Source of the DNA: Parcubacteria group bacterium CG1_02_39_15
GTDB taxonomy: Bacteria; Patescibacteriota; Minisyncoccia; Minisyncoccales; Paceibacteraceae
Assembly (NCBI GenBank): GCA_001872265.1
Contig: MNWE01000038.1
Location: 1-10,545 of the forward strand
Length of the DNA stretch: 10,545 bases
Direction of reading: 5' to 3'
This document shows positions 1 through 6,904 of the stretch, in pieces. The position numbers and the translations under genes are program-made. Positions within the stretch are counted from its first letter, which is position 1; each line of letters starts with the position of its first letter. The notes beneath the pieces are model-generated. The model was not told where the DNA came from and made no database searches. It saw only the letters and a list, made by a program, of their open reading frames with translations.

Positions 1-19
1 GCCTGAGCTTGTCGAAGGC
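1..19. repeat. Dispersed-repeat-like sequence inside recR (CCTTCGACAAGCTCAGG type)
   Basis: The first 19 bases contain CCTGAGCTTGTCGAAGG, with GCCT/AGGC arms at 1-4 and 16-19. From general knowledge, the reverse complement CCTTCGACAAGCTCAGG is a short sequence that recurs many times in many metagenomic bacterial genomes, including CPR. Here it lies in frame in recR and encodes PSTSSG in the loop between the zinc cysteine pairs. Only one copy is visible in this window, so the repeat status rests on memory of the motif. Confidence 0.5.
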
Positions 20-210
20 TCAAATGGCTGAAAACATAATTTGCATAATTTTACATTTTCCTTCAGTTTAGCAACAGCCGAAATCAAATTGCCAATTTCT
101 TCTTTTGACAATTTCAATAAGTAGAAAACAAAACGGGCAGCAGTTCGTGGCCCCACCGTTGGAAACTTCGAGAACAAATCAATTAACTTTTGAATAGATT
201 TTGGATACAT
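1..210 (-). CDS. recR: Recombination mediator RecR, 5' part only (gene runs off window start)
   Basis: I translated the minus strand from the ATG at 210 and read 70 codons with no stop. The protein begins MYPKSIQKLIDLFSKFPTVG and continues PRTAARFVFYLL. This is the N-terminal helix-hairpin-helix region of RecR, which loads RecA together with RecO/RecF at single-strand gaps. The first zinc-knuckle pair C56-x2-C59 is present; the second pair, the Toprim domain and the C-terminus lie outside the window. A Shine-Dalgarno GAGGA overlaps the end of dnaB, 8 bases before the ATG, and the gap to the dnaB stop is only 4 bases, so the two genes are probably cotranscribed. After C59 the reading frame enters a repeat-like sequence that encodes EPSTSSG inside the zinc loop. 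Family identity is confident from the N-terminus alone; integrity of the rest cannot be judged. Confidence 0.9.
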   Translation of the reverse strand, partial: MYPKSIQKLIDLFSKFPTVGPRTAARFVFYLLKLSKEEIGNLISAVAKLKENVKLCKLCFQPFEPSTSSG

Positions 211-214
211 TTTA

Positions 215-2866
215 CTATTCCTCGGCGTATCCTTTTTCTAAATTACGGAAGCTCACTCTTCCTTCGTCAAAGTAGAGCTCAACGCTTCCAACCGGCCCAT
301 TGCGGTGTTTAGCAATAATAATATCAGCAATATTTTTTCTGGCTGATTCCGGCCGATATCTGTCTTCCCTGTATATGAATAAGACTACGTCCGCATCCTG
401 CTCCAGCGAATTTTCGACGATAATGCCATTAGCAACAAAGTTATGAGTGCCCGGCACAGTTGCGTCATAAACCTCCTCAATTCCTAATGGCTTTATCGAA
501 GCAATTTCATCCCACAAAATGTCAGATTGGGTCACATTTTTTATCTCTGGAGAATGTAAGAAAGTAGCAATTCTATTAAGTTGATCTATGCCAATGCCAT
601 GTTCCAATAGAGTGGTTCCGCAATACTTTGTTTTAATACCAGCGCTAAATTCTCGCCAGGAAATTTCTCTCTCCTGCCTAATCGGGTCAATAATTAGTTG
701 CCAGGTTTCTTTTGGCCATGCATCAAGGTTGGTATTTGATTTTATGGCTTCAAGTTTTTTAACTAATTTAGGTATTATTTGTCCTCTTTTTCCAAAACAA
801 CCAATTTTAGTTAAGAAATTTAGTTGATATTTTTTTCCGTAAACTGAAAGATGATACCAGCTCCTGTAGCCCTCTTTTTTTACCTCAGAGATTTTACTTC
901 TAATTCCTAATCTCAATAAAAGATGTTTAACATCTTCAACCATTTTTAGACTTGCCGAGGCGTAATATATGTTAACCTGTGTATTATTCCTTGTTGGTTT
1001 TAAGCCAATATGTCCGTCAGTGGCCCAAAGATGTTTTAAAAATAAAGCAATTTTTTCTTCATTGCACTGAAAAACAGCTTCTGGTATTTGTTTTTTCCAA
1101 GAATGAACCCTTTGTATGCCTAATTTTTTATACCAGTTAGTAATTGGATGATATTTTCCTCTGGCGAGAGGATAAGGACTCGGCAAATACACATGCCACC
1201 AATTTTTTTGTCGGATAATTCTTGGTTTAATACTAAACAACTTTTTGGCAGTTTTAGCTACAGTATTAATATTTTCTTTGTCAGCGCTTGTATAATGATA
1301 TGGTTGACGAGGCAAAATACATCCGTCGCCAAGCAAATGAGCCAGCAAAATGATTTCATCATCTGATAGTTGGTTTTCGGGGGCGCTTAAATGTAAGCTG
1401 GCAGGCGTGGCAATGCGATCGCCGATCTTTAGCTCTTCTAACCTTGTCCAACCGCTAACCTTCCAAAATGGGTGATTGGCTGAAGCTTTAATTTTATGAC
1501 CACTTCTCGTTTGTAATTCATAAACCATCTTCTTTCCACTTGGAAATACTTTAGAAATTTTCATTTCTTTTATTTTCCAATTTTCATCTAAACTGTGAAC
1601 TGGAATGTCAGTTTGGCCAACTAAATCCTTTATTTGAATTCTTTCTCCGGTGTCGGCTCGAGTTATTAGAGTATCACCGGTAAGGCAACCCGATTCCCTT
1701 AAATCGGCCAGTCTCGGCTTTTGAGGAGACCGCATTTCAACTGCTCTTGATAGTTGAGACAAAGCTAAAACTGGCACATTTAACTCTCGAGCCAAACTCT
1801 TCAGAGAACGAGAAATTTCGGTTACCTGCCTAACTATTGGCTCATCAGGGCTTCTTGGGTCAATTAACTGTAGATAGTCAACAACAATGAGCCCCAGCCC
1901 TTTATCTGCCTGAAGGCGTCTGGCCATGGCTCTCATTTGCAGGACATTGGAAATAGCCGCATCGTCAATATAAATAGGCGCTTCAGACAAAATGCCCATA
2001 GCTTGCTGAATCCGGGAAAAATCGTTCTCGTCTCCGTCTCCTGAAAGACGACCCGTTCTTAATCTCCACAAATCTACTCCAGAATAAGCTGAAATCAATC
2101 TGTCTACTACTTGGTCTTTTGACATCTCTAAACTAAATATTCCCACCGGGATTTTCTCATTAACAGCGATGCTGCTGGCAATATTGAGAGCTAAAGCGCT
2201 TTTCCCCAGGCTGGGCCTTGAGGCTAAAATAATAAGGTCGGATGACTGAAGGCCAGCTAAAATGTTATCTAAGTCGGCAAAACCGGTGGAAACCCCCCGA
2301 AGCCCCTTTTGATGTTTGGACAATCTGTCAATTCGCTCAAAAGCCTCTTCTAGGGTTGATTTGACCAGTAGAAAATTCTGGGTCAGACTCCTTTGGGCAA
2401 TGCTAAAGATTCTCTTTTCTGCTTTATCTAAAAGAATGTCAGTATCTTCAGTTTCGTTATGCCCCAAAACGCCAATCTCGTGGCTAGCGTCAATTAAATC
2501 GCGTAGAACACGTTTCCGCTGAACAATCTTAGCATAATGAGAAACGTGGGCTGCCGTGGGAACAGAATTGATAAGTTCGGTTAAATAGCTGTTTCCTCCC
2601 GCTTCCTCTAACAAGTTTTTCTCTTTGAGCTTGGTAGAAACTGAAAGAAGGTCTATTGGTTCTCCTTTTTCAAAAAGCTCTTGGCAAACCTGGTAAATTT
2701 CTTGGTGGGTAGCTCGGTAAAAATCCTTGGGCAGCAAATAATCTGCCACCTTGGTAATGGCATTTTTGTCCAACATCAGGCAGCCGAGCAGAGATTGTTC
2801 AGCTTCAATACTTTGAGGAGGCAGTTTGTCGGGTAGTTCTTCTGGCATACTAATATAATCTAACAT
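215..2866 (-). CDS. dnaB: Replicative DNA helicase DnaB with an intein
   Basis: DnaB is the hexameric helicase that unwinds DNA at the replication fork. From the ATG at 2866 the precursor is 883 residues: N-extein 1-393, intein 394-819, C-extein 820-883, giving a normal spliced helicase of 457 residues. The N-terminal domain begins with the family-typical LPPQSIEAEQSLLG. The RecA-like domain has Walker A RPSLGKS (about 217-223), Walker B IVVDYLQL with Asp near 330, and the H4 region ADLRESG joined after splicing to SLEQDADVV. The start is uncertain. The ATG at 2866 has a weak GAG 7 bases upstream; a TTG at 2878 extends the same frame by four codons; the ATG at 2848 gives the most family-typical N-terminus but has no Shine-Dalgarno. 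The gene is followed 4 bases later by recR and is divergent from the glycosyltransferase gene. I found no convincing promoter for it. Confidence 0.97.
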   Translation of the reverse strand: MLDYISMPEELPDKLPPQSIEAEQSLLGCLMLDKNAITKVADYLLPKDFYRATHQEIYQVCQELFEKGEPIDLLSVSTKLKEKNLLEEAGGNSYLTELINSVPTAAHVSHYAKIVQRKRVLRDLIDASHEIGVLGHNETEDTDILLDKAEKRIFSIAQRSLTQNFLLVKSTLEEAFERIDRLSKHQKGLRGVSTGFADLDNILAGLQSSDLIILASRPSLGKSALALNIASSIAVNEKIPVGIFSLEMSKDQVVDRLISAYSGVDLWRLRTGRLSGDGDENDFSRIQQAMGILSEAPIYIDDAAISNVLQMRAMARRLQADKGLGLIVVDYLQLIDPRSPDEPIVRQVTEISRSLKSLARELNVPVLALSQLSRAVEMRSPQKPRLADLRESGCLTGDTLITRADTGERIQIKDLVGQTDIPVHSLDENWKIKEMKISKVFPSGKKMVYELQTRSGHKIKASANHPFWKVSGWTRLEELKIGDRIATPASLHLSAPENQLSDDEIILLAHLLGDGCILPRQPYHYTSADKENINTVAKTAKKLFSIKPRIIRQKNWWHVYLPSPYPLARGKYHPITNWYKKLGIQRVHSWKKQIPEAVFQCNEEKIALFLKHLWATDGHIGLKPTRNNTQVNIYYASASLKMVEDVKHLLLRLGIRSKISEVKKEGYRSWYHLSVYGKKYQLNFLTKIGCFGKRGQIIPKLVKKLEAIKSNTNLDAWPKETWQLIIDPIRQEREISWREFSAGIKTKYCGTTLLEHGIGIDQLNRIATFLHSPEIKNVTQSDILWDEIASIKPLGIEEVYDATVPGTHNFVANGIIVENSLEQDADVVLFIYREDRYRPESARKNIADIIIAKHRNGPVGSVELYFDEGRVSFRNLEKGYAEE
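410..1687 (-). mobile_element. DnaB intein with LAGLIDADG homing endonuclease, inserted in the H4 motif
   Basis: The insertion lies exactly between RESG and SLEQDAD of DnaB and is 426 residues long. The first residue is Cys (CLTGDTLI, block A). Block B reads KIKASANHPFW, with SxxH in place of TxxH. Two LAGLIDADG-type helices are visible: LLAHLLGDG (block C) and LFLKHLWATDG (block E), both keeping an acidic residue, so the endonuclease may be active. Block F is VYDATVPGTHNFVAN, and block G ends IIVEN followed by the +1 nucleophile Ser. The terminal Asn is present, but the usual penultimate His is Glu. Class 1 splicing (Cys1, Asn, Ser+1) is expected. The downstream extein stays in frame and intact, which implies splicing must work in an essential gene. 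Confidence 0.95.
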
Positions 2867-2899
2867 AGCCCATCTCAACTGGCAAGTCTCGGTTTTTTC

Positions 2900-2908
2900 T
2901 GGTAAAAT
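2900..2908 (+). promoter_or_regulatory. Extended -10 promoter of the glycosyltransferase gene
   Basis: TGGTAAAAT is a TGn-TAAAAT extended -10 element ending 10 bases before the ATG at 2919. The expected transcription start is therefore only a few bases before the ATG. No Shine-Dalgarno is present. The -35 region at the standard spacing (TGGCAA, 2880-2885) is poor, as is common with extended -10 promoters. The same nonamer sits before dedA and cysS. Confidence 0.55.
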
Positions 2909-2918
2909 TCATAATAAC

Positions 2919-4139
2919 ATGCGCATAGGACTTATTTCATTTCATTCATTTTATCAACCGGGCGGAGTAAAGAGGCATGTTTTAGGGCTGCATAAAGAAT
3001 TCAAAAGGCGGGGCATTTATTCAAAAATCATTGCTCCCCGGCGGAAATGGTCAGAAGATTACGGCAAAGACGTCATTCTTTTGGGTACCTCTTTTCCTTT
3101 GAGCTTCAGCGGCAGCCAGGCCGATTTCGATATCAATTTTAACCCCTTAGCTATAGAAAGAGTTTTAAAAAAAGAAAAATTTGACGTCTTGCACTTCCAC
3201 AATTTTGGCTTCCCTTCAGCTTATCAAATCTTAGAGAAATCCGAGGCATTAAACATTTTAACCTTTCACGCCAATATTTCAGGAAGTAAATTTTTTAAAA
3301 GGTTTCCGAGTCTTCTCTATGTCTTTAATAGACTAGCTCAATGGAAAATAGATGGAGTGATTGGCGTAGCTCCCTTAAACATAAAAGTCTTCAAAAAATA
3401 TACTGGACCAAAAGCGGTTATTACCAATGGGATAGATTTAGACGAGTTTAATTCTAAAGTGCCGAAGCTTGAAAAGTTTATCAATGATAAAATCAATATC
3501 CTTTTTGTCGGTCGAATTGAAGAAAGAAAGGGCTTAATTTATTTACTCAAAGCCTATAAGATTTTGTCTAAAAAGTTCTCTCACTTGCGATTATATGTGG
3601 TGGGAGAAGGAGAACTGAAAGAAAAGTGTCAGGACTATATTAGAAAAAACAACCTCAAAGAAATATATTTTGAAGGTCAAATTATAGGTAAAAAACTAGT
3701 TTCTTACTATCGGAGTTGTGATATTTTTGTCAGCCCGGCAATCTTTGGAGAAAGTTTTGGTTTGGTCCTGCTGGAAGCCATGGCTTGCGGAGCTCCGGTA
3801 GTGGCTTTTGCCAATGAGGGCTATAAAGCGTTTTTAAAGGATAAAAGAGGAGGAAAGTTTTTAGCTCAAAATCGAAGTTATCAAGATTTAGCAAAAAAAA
3901 TTGAAATTTTAATAAAGAATAAAAAAATGAGGAAAGAAATGTCAAAATGGGGGATAGAGGAAGCCCAAAACTATTCTTGGAGTAAAATCGCTGACCGAGT
4001 TTTGGATTTTTATCAACTATGCCTAAAAGAAAGAGGAAAAAGAGAAACTGGAGATGAGTTTTTCTTGGACAAAATCCTTAATAAAATATACAATCAAGAC
4101 GTTAGAGATGTCATCAATTGGCTAAAGAAACTTAGATAA
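2919..4139 (+). CDS. GT4-family glycosyltransferase (GT-B fold, PimA-like)
   Basis: A 406-residue cytoplasmic or membrane-peripheral enzyme that should transfer a sugar from a nucleotide-sugar donor to a lipid or glycan acceptor. The N-terminal acceptor-side domain has the glycine-rich loop PGGVKRH (14-20) and TFHANISG with His117, as in phosphatidylinositol mannosyltransferase relatives. The C-terminal donor domain has FVGRIEERKG (196-205) and the GT4 E-x7-E motif GESFGLVLLEAMACG (Glu278, Glu286). The core ends near residue 365. A lysine-rich tail of about 40 residues follows, containing DKILNKIYN, which is echoed in frame just after the stop codon. Donor and acceptor cannot be told from sequence. 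It is a lone gene, divergent from dnaB, probably on a leaderless mRNA because no Shine-Dalgarno precedes the ATG. Confidence 0.9.
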   Translation: MRIGLISFHSFYQPGGVKRHVLGLHKEFKRRGIYSKIIAPRRKWSEDYGKDVILLGTSFPLSFSGSQADFDINFNPLAIERVLKKEKFDVLHFHNFGFPSAYQILEKSEALNILTFHANISGSKFFKRFPSLLYVFNRLAQWKIDGVIGVAPLNIKVFKKYTGPKAVITNGIDLDEFNSKVPKLEKFINDKINILFVGRIEERKGLIYLLKAYKILSKKFSHLRLYVVGEGELKEKCQDYIRKNNLKEIYFEGQIIGKKLVSYYRSCDIFVSPAIFGESFGLVLLEAMACGAPVVAFANEGYKAFLKDKRGGKFLAQNRSYQDLAKKIEILIKNKKMRKEMSKWGIEEAQNYSWSKIADRVLDFYQLCLKERGKRETGDEFFLDKILNKIYNQDVRDVINWLKKLR

Positions 4140-4158
4140 AAAAGAAATTGTTTTTACA

Positions 4159-4187
4159 TTGACAAAATACTCAACAGAATGTATAAT
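4159..4187 (+). promoter_or_regulatory. Perfect consensus sigma-70 promoter of the XRE regulator
   Basis: TTGACA at 4159-4164, a 17-base spacer and TATAAT at 4182-4187 match both consensus hexamers exactly. Transcription should start near 4194, leaving a leader of about 50 bases with a strong Shine-Dalgarno. Such a promoter would be very active unless repressed, which fits the palindrome at the start site. Confidence 0.85.
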
Positions 4188-4194
4188 AAAAATA

Positions 4195-4208
4195 TTGGCT
4201 TGAGCCAA
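4195..4208. promoter_or_regulatory. Palindromic operator candidate at the XRE transcription start
   Basis: TTGGCT-TG-AGCCAA is a perfect 6-base inverted repeat with a 2-base centre, starting 7 bases after the -10 hexamer. Its position over the expected transcription start and its dyad symmetry suit a dimeric HTH repressor, most simply the adjacent XRE protein acting on its own gene. Binding is inferred. Confidence 0.5.
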
Positions 4209-4244
4209 AATAGTTATTTTAAAAAGAAAGCGAGGTGATTGTGA

Positions 4245-4580
4245 ATGTCTAAGGAAAATAATATTGGTGAAACAATCCGACAGCATAGGGTTTTGCTGAA
4301 ACTAACGCTTCAGAAATTAGCTACCGAGTCGGGAGTATCTGCTTCACATCTGGGACGGGTAGAGAAGGGGGAACGTTCCCTCTCAGTTAATGTCCTGCGA
4401 AAAATCATCAAACCATTAAAGTTTAGTGAAGATGAGTTGTTAGCTCTGTTTGGTTACCCGCCCCTCCTGAAAAGCAGTGGCAGATTAACTCCAAGCGATG
4501 TCCAGAAGGCAATAGAAGAATTTACCAAAATGCGAAATTCTATCGACCAATTGCTTAATATCTTTAAACTCAAAGGTTAG
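4245..4580 (+). CDS. XRE-family helix-turn-helix transcriptional regulator
   Basis: A 111-residue protein. Residues 7-68 form a Cro/C1-type HTH (IGETIRQHRVLLKLTLQKLA, then SGVSASHLGRVEKGERSLS), covering the five-helix XRE fold with the typical GVS-SHL-R-E-G pattern. After the HTH comes LFGYPP, a serine/proline linker, and a C-terminal helix (about 82-108) that could mediate dimerisation. No enzymatic or metal-binding domain is seen, and no antitoxin partner is adjacent. The start is well set: GAGGTGAT (4232-4239), a near-perfect Shine-Dalgarno, lies 5 bases before the ATG, unlike the leaderless-looking neighbours. By eye the gene is richer in G and C than its flanks, and the sequence recalls XRE proteins of Chloroflexi-type genomes, so lateral acquisition is possible. 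Target genes other than its own promoter are unknown. Confidence 0.88.
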   Translation: MSKENNIGETIRQHRVLLKLTLQKLATESGVSASHLGRVEKGERSLSVNVLRKIIKPLKFSEDELLALFGYPPLLKSSGRLTPSDVQKAIEEFTKMRNSIDQLLNIFKLKG

Positions 4581-4588
4581 AAGGGAAC

Positions 4589-4637
4589 AAAAAAGCTGAG
4601 GTTTGTTCGTCAAAACGAATTAAGTCCCAGCTCTTTT
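4589..4637. terminator. Convergent, probably bidirectional terminator between the XRE gene and cysS
   Basis: An outer stem pairs AGCTGAGG (4594-4601) with CCCAGCT (4626-4632); on the minus-strand RNA this is 7 pairs including one G-U. An inner stem TTCGT-CAAA-ACGAA lies at 4606-4619. Each side is flanked by an A/T run that becomes a U-tract: six Ts after the hairpin on the minus strand, and CTTTTTATTTTT on the plus strand. It overlaps the last codons of cysS. The internal loop lowers stem strength. Confidence 0.55.
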
Positions 4638-6023
4638 TATTTTTGGTCCTTTTTTAGTATCTTCTACCCAGTAGCCCTTTCTTTGGATTTCTTTTCTTAA
4701 CTCGTCAGCCTTCTGCCACTGCCCCTCCTGACGGCACTTTTCTCTGTGCTTAGCTAAGCTTAGCACAATCGGTGGGATTTTTTCTTTCGGTTTCTCCCAA
4801 AAAATAAATCCGAAGACTTTATCAACTTTTTTCAAAAAGTTTAATATTTTTTTGGCATCAGTAGGGGATAGTTTATTTCGAGCAATTAGAAAATTCCCTT
4901 TGTTCACCAAATTAAAAATTACAGCTAAGGCTTTCGGGGTATTAAAATCGTTATCCATCACCCTATCAAACACCGAAGCGTAAACTGAGGTGGAAAAGAG
5001 GTTTACCTCTTTGACTCTTTTCTTATTTTTTAAATTTTTAAGTTTTTCTACGAATTCATCTATTTTTTCTATCTCTCTTTTTGTCTGTAAAATCGCTCTC
5101 TCTGAATAATCAATAGGGGAACGGTAGTGGGATTTTAAAACAAGGAAGCGAAGAAGGCAAGGAGAGTGGTTTTCTAGGAAATCTTTAATGGTAATAAAAT
5201 TACCCAAAGATTTTGCCATTTTTTGCCCTTTTACTGTTAAAAAGCCGGAGTGAAGCCAATATTTTACTAAGGGTTTTTTACCTGAAATTGCTTCCATTTG
5301 GGCAATTTCTGCTTCGTGATGAGGAAAAATCAAGTCTTTTGCTCCACCGTGAATATCATATTGGGGCCCAAAATATTTTTCAGTAATAGCGGTGTCTTCA
5401 ATGTGCCAACCCGGCCTTCCATAACCCCAAGGGCTTTTCCATTTTGGCTCTCCGACTTTAGAAAATTTCCATAAACAAAAATCGCCTTTATTTCTTTTTT
5501 CCTTGCTTTCATCTATCCGAGATACCGCATCTTCCGCTTGAAGAATTGTCCTTCTGGATAATTTTCCATATTCTTTAAACTTAGAAATATCGTAATAAAC
5601 GCCGTCCTTAATTTGATAAGCATATCCTTTTTTAAACAAACGCTTCACTTGGCTGATTATTTCTTCAATGTGCTCTGTTGCTCTGGCATATTTGGTAACG
5701 CTGTCTATTCTCAAACCCCTCATGTCTTTTAAATACTCTCTTTCAAAATCTCTAGCTAATTTTTTAGGGGTAATCTTTCTTTCTTTTGCTCGGTTAATGA
5801 TTTTGTCATCTACGTCGGTAATATTCTGAAGATAGAAAACATCGTAACCTTTTTCTTTCAGATATTTCACAATCATATCAAAAACAATATAAGTCCTGGC
5901 ATGGCCAATGTGTGCGAAGTCATATGGGGTGATACCGCAGACGAACATTCTAACACATCTTGTTTTAAATGGTCTAAAGATTTCTTTTCTTCTAGTTAAT
6001 GTATCGTATAGTTTAAAACCCAT
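4620..6023 (-). CDS. cysS: Cysteinyl-tRNA synthetase
   Basis: A class I synthetase of 467 residues, the usual length, that charges tRNA-Cys with cysteine. The Rossmann catalytic domain carries MFVCGITPYD (Cys29), HIGH at 38-41, NITDVDDKI, and the KMSKS loop as KMAKS (268-272, in GQKMAKSLGNF). The DALR-type helical part and the C-terminal anticodon-binding tail (KADELRKEIQRKGYWVED) are intact. Aligned from memory with E. coli CysRS, zinc ligands Cys28, His234 and Glu238 correspond to Cys29, His235 and Glu239. The fourth ligand, Cys209 in PGWHIECS, is Asp210 in PGWHIEDT. The gene lies 11 bases downstream of cysK on the same strand, with an extra extended -10 element over the cysK stop and no Shine-Dalgarno. 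It can therefore be expressed both from the Cys-controlled leader promoter and from its own start. Confidence 0.96.
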   Translation of the reverse strand: MGFKLYDTLTRRKEIFRPFKTRCVRMFVCGITPYDFAHIGHARTYIVFDMIVKYLKEKGYDVFYLQNITDVDDKIINRAKERKITPKKLARDFEREYLKDMRGLRIDSVTKYARATEHIEEIISQVKRLFKKGYAYQIKDGVYYDISKFKEYGKLSRRTILQAEDAVSRIDESKEKRNKGDFCLWKFSKVGEPKWKSPWGYGRPGWHIEDTAITEKYFGPQYDIHGGAKDLIFPHHEAEIAQMEAISGKKPLVKYWLHSGFLTVKGQKMAKSLGNFITIKDFLENHSPCLLRFLVLKSHYRSPIDYSERAILQTKREIEKIDEFVEKLKNLKNKKRVKEVNLFSTSVYASVFDRVMDNDFNTPKALAVIFNLVNKGNFLIARNKLSPTDAKKILNFLKKVDKVFGFIFWEKPKEKIPPIVLSLAKHREKCRQEGQWQKADELRKEIQRKGYWVEDTKKGPKIKRAGT

Positions 6024-6031
6024 GTTAAATT

Positions 6032-6040
6032 ATTTTACCA
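6032..6040 (-). promoter_or_regulatory. Possible internal extended -10 promoter for cysS
   Basis: On the minus strand TGGTAAAAT overlaps the last Trp codon and TAA stop of cysK and ends 8 bases before the cysS ATG. A CTGAAA at 17-base spacing (6055-6060) matches the -35 consensus at four of six positions. It is the same nonamer as before the glycosyltransferase and dedA genes. It would allow attenuator-independent expression of the essential synthetase, but its closeness to the ATG makes it less certain. Confidence 0.4.
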
Positions 6041-6904
6041 CAATTCTAGATATCTTTCAGCTCTATCTGGCAAAACAGTTACTACTTTTTTATATCTTTT
6101 GCTCAATTTCTGAGCAGCCAAAACATTGGCGCCAGAAGAAATACCCACTAACAAACCTTGTTTTTTAGCTAATTTTTTAGCCATTTTTATAGCATCTTCA
6201 CTTTTAATTTTAATCATTCCATCAATTAAACTAAAATCTAAAATTTTAGGCACAATTCCATCCGAAATCCCTTCTATTTGGTGAAGCGATTCAGCAGCTT
6301 CTACGCCAAAAATTTTTACTCTCGGAAATTTATTCCTCAAAGCTTTGGCTACTCCCATTAAAGTCCCTCCGGTTCCAATACCGGCCACAAAAACATCAAT
6401 CTTTTCCATTTCTCTTAAAATTTCTTGGCCCAAACCTCTTTGATGAGCTCTAACGTTGTCAGGGTTTTCAAATTGCCTGGGCAACCAAACCTTTTTATAT
6501 TTCTTCGCCAATTCTCGCGTTTTTTCAATTGCTTCAGCTAAGCCGTGGTTTTCGGGCGTTAGAATAAATTTAGCGCCAAAAAGCTTCATCAATTTTCTCT
6601 TTTCTCTCCCGATATTTTCTGGCATCACGGCAATAAAATTATACCCTTTTACCGCCGAAATCATAGCAAAACTAATTCCGGTATTTCCGGAAGTGGCTTC
6701 AATTATGGTATAGCCGGGCTCCAATTTTCCCTCTTCTTCGGCTTTTTCTACTAGATATTTTACCATTCTATCTTTAATTGAGCCCGAAGGATTAACGGTT
6801 TCTAATTTGGCATAAATCTTACCAATCTTTATTAGAGGGGTGTTACCAATTGTGTTAAGAATGTTTTTCACCCCGTTAGAAATTTTAGTTGCTTTTTTTA
6901 TCAT
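6035..6904 (-). CDS. cysK: Cysteine synthase-type PLP enzyme (O-acetylserine sulfhydrylase family)
   Basis: A fold-type II PLP enzyme of 289 residues, somewhat shorter than the usual 300-320, expected to make cysteine from an activated serine and sulfide. IGNTPLI (19-25) opens the core. The PLP lysine is Lys44 in NPSGSIKDRM, the substrate loop is EATSGNTGIS (69-78), QFENPDN (144-150) matches the family QFxNPxN, the phosphate-binding loop is GTGGT (177-181), and GISSGAN (254-260) and LPDRAERYL close the protein. Whether the donor is O-acetylserine, O-phosphoserine or another substrate cannot be decided; a cystathionine beta-synthase role is less likely given the QF and TSGNTGI motifs. Residues 1-12 are an extra segment partly encoded by an inverted-repeat copy (KISNGV). 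No clear Shine-Dalgarno precedes the ATG. It is the first structural gene behind the cysteine leader and is followed by cysS. Confidence 0.9.
   Translation of the reverse strand: MIKKATKISNGVKNILNTIGNTPLIKIGKIYAKLETVNPSGSIKDRMVKYLVEKAEEEGKLEPGYTIIEATSGNTGISFAMISAVKGYNFIAVMPENIGREKRKLMKLFGAKFILTPENHGLAEAIEKTRELAKKYKKVWLPRQFENPDNVRAHQRGLGQEILREMEKIDVFVAGIGTGGTLMGVAKALRNKFPRVKIFGVEAAESLHQIEGISDGIVPKILDFSLIDGMIKIKSEDAIKMAKKLAKKQGLLVGISSGANVLAAQKLSKRYKKVVTVLPDRAERYLELW

Noticed and set aside
588..827. Short plus-strand reading frames inside dnaB, cysS, cysK and other genes
   Set aside because: They lie antisense to clearly conserved proteins and show no recognisable motifs or start signals; they are overlaps of real genes.
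2916..2945. Minus-strand promoter for dnaB (TATTAT near 2911-2916)
   Set aside because: No -35 element at acceptable spacing and no extended -10, so it was not annotated; AT-rich hexamers are expected by chance here.
3890..3930. A-rich run in the glycosyltransferase gene as a slippage or frameshift site
   Set aside because: The conserved frame continues on both sides, and no alternative frame gives a meaningful product; A-runs are ordinary in this AT-rich DNA.
4245..4580. XRE protein as an antitoxin of a toxin-antitoxin pair
   Set aside because: No partner gene lies on either side in the same direction; the neighbours are a glycosyltransferase and a convergent cysS.
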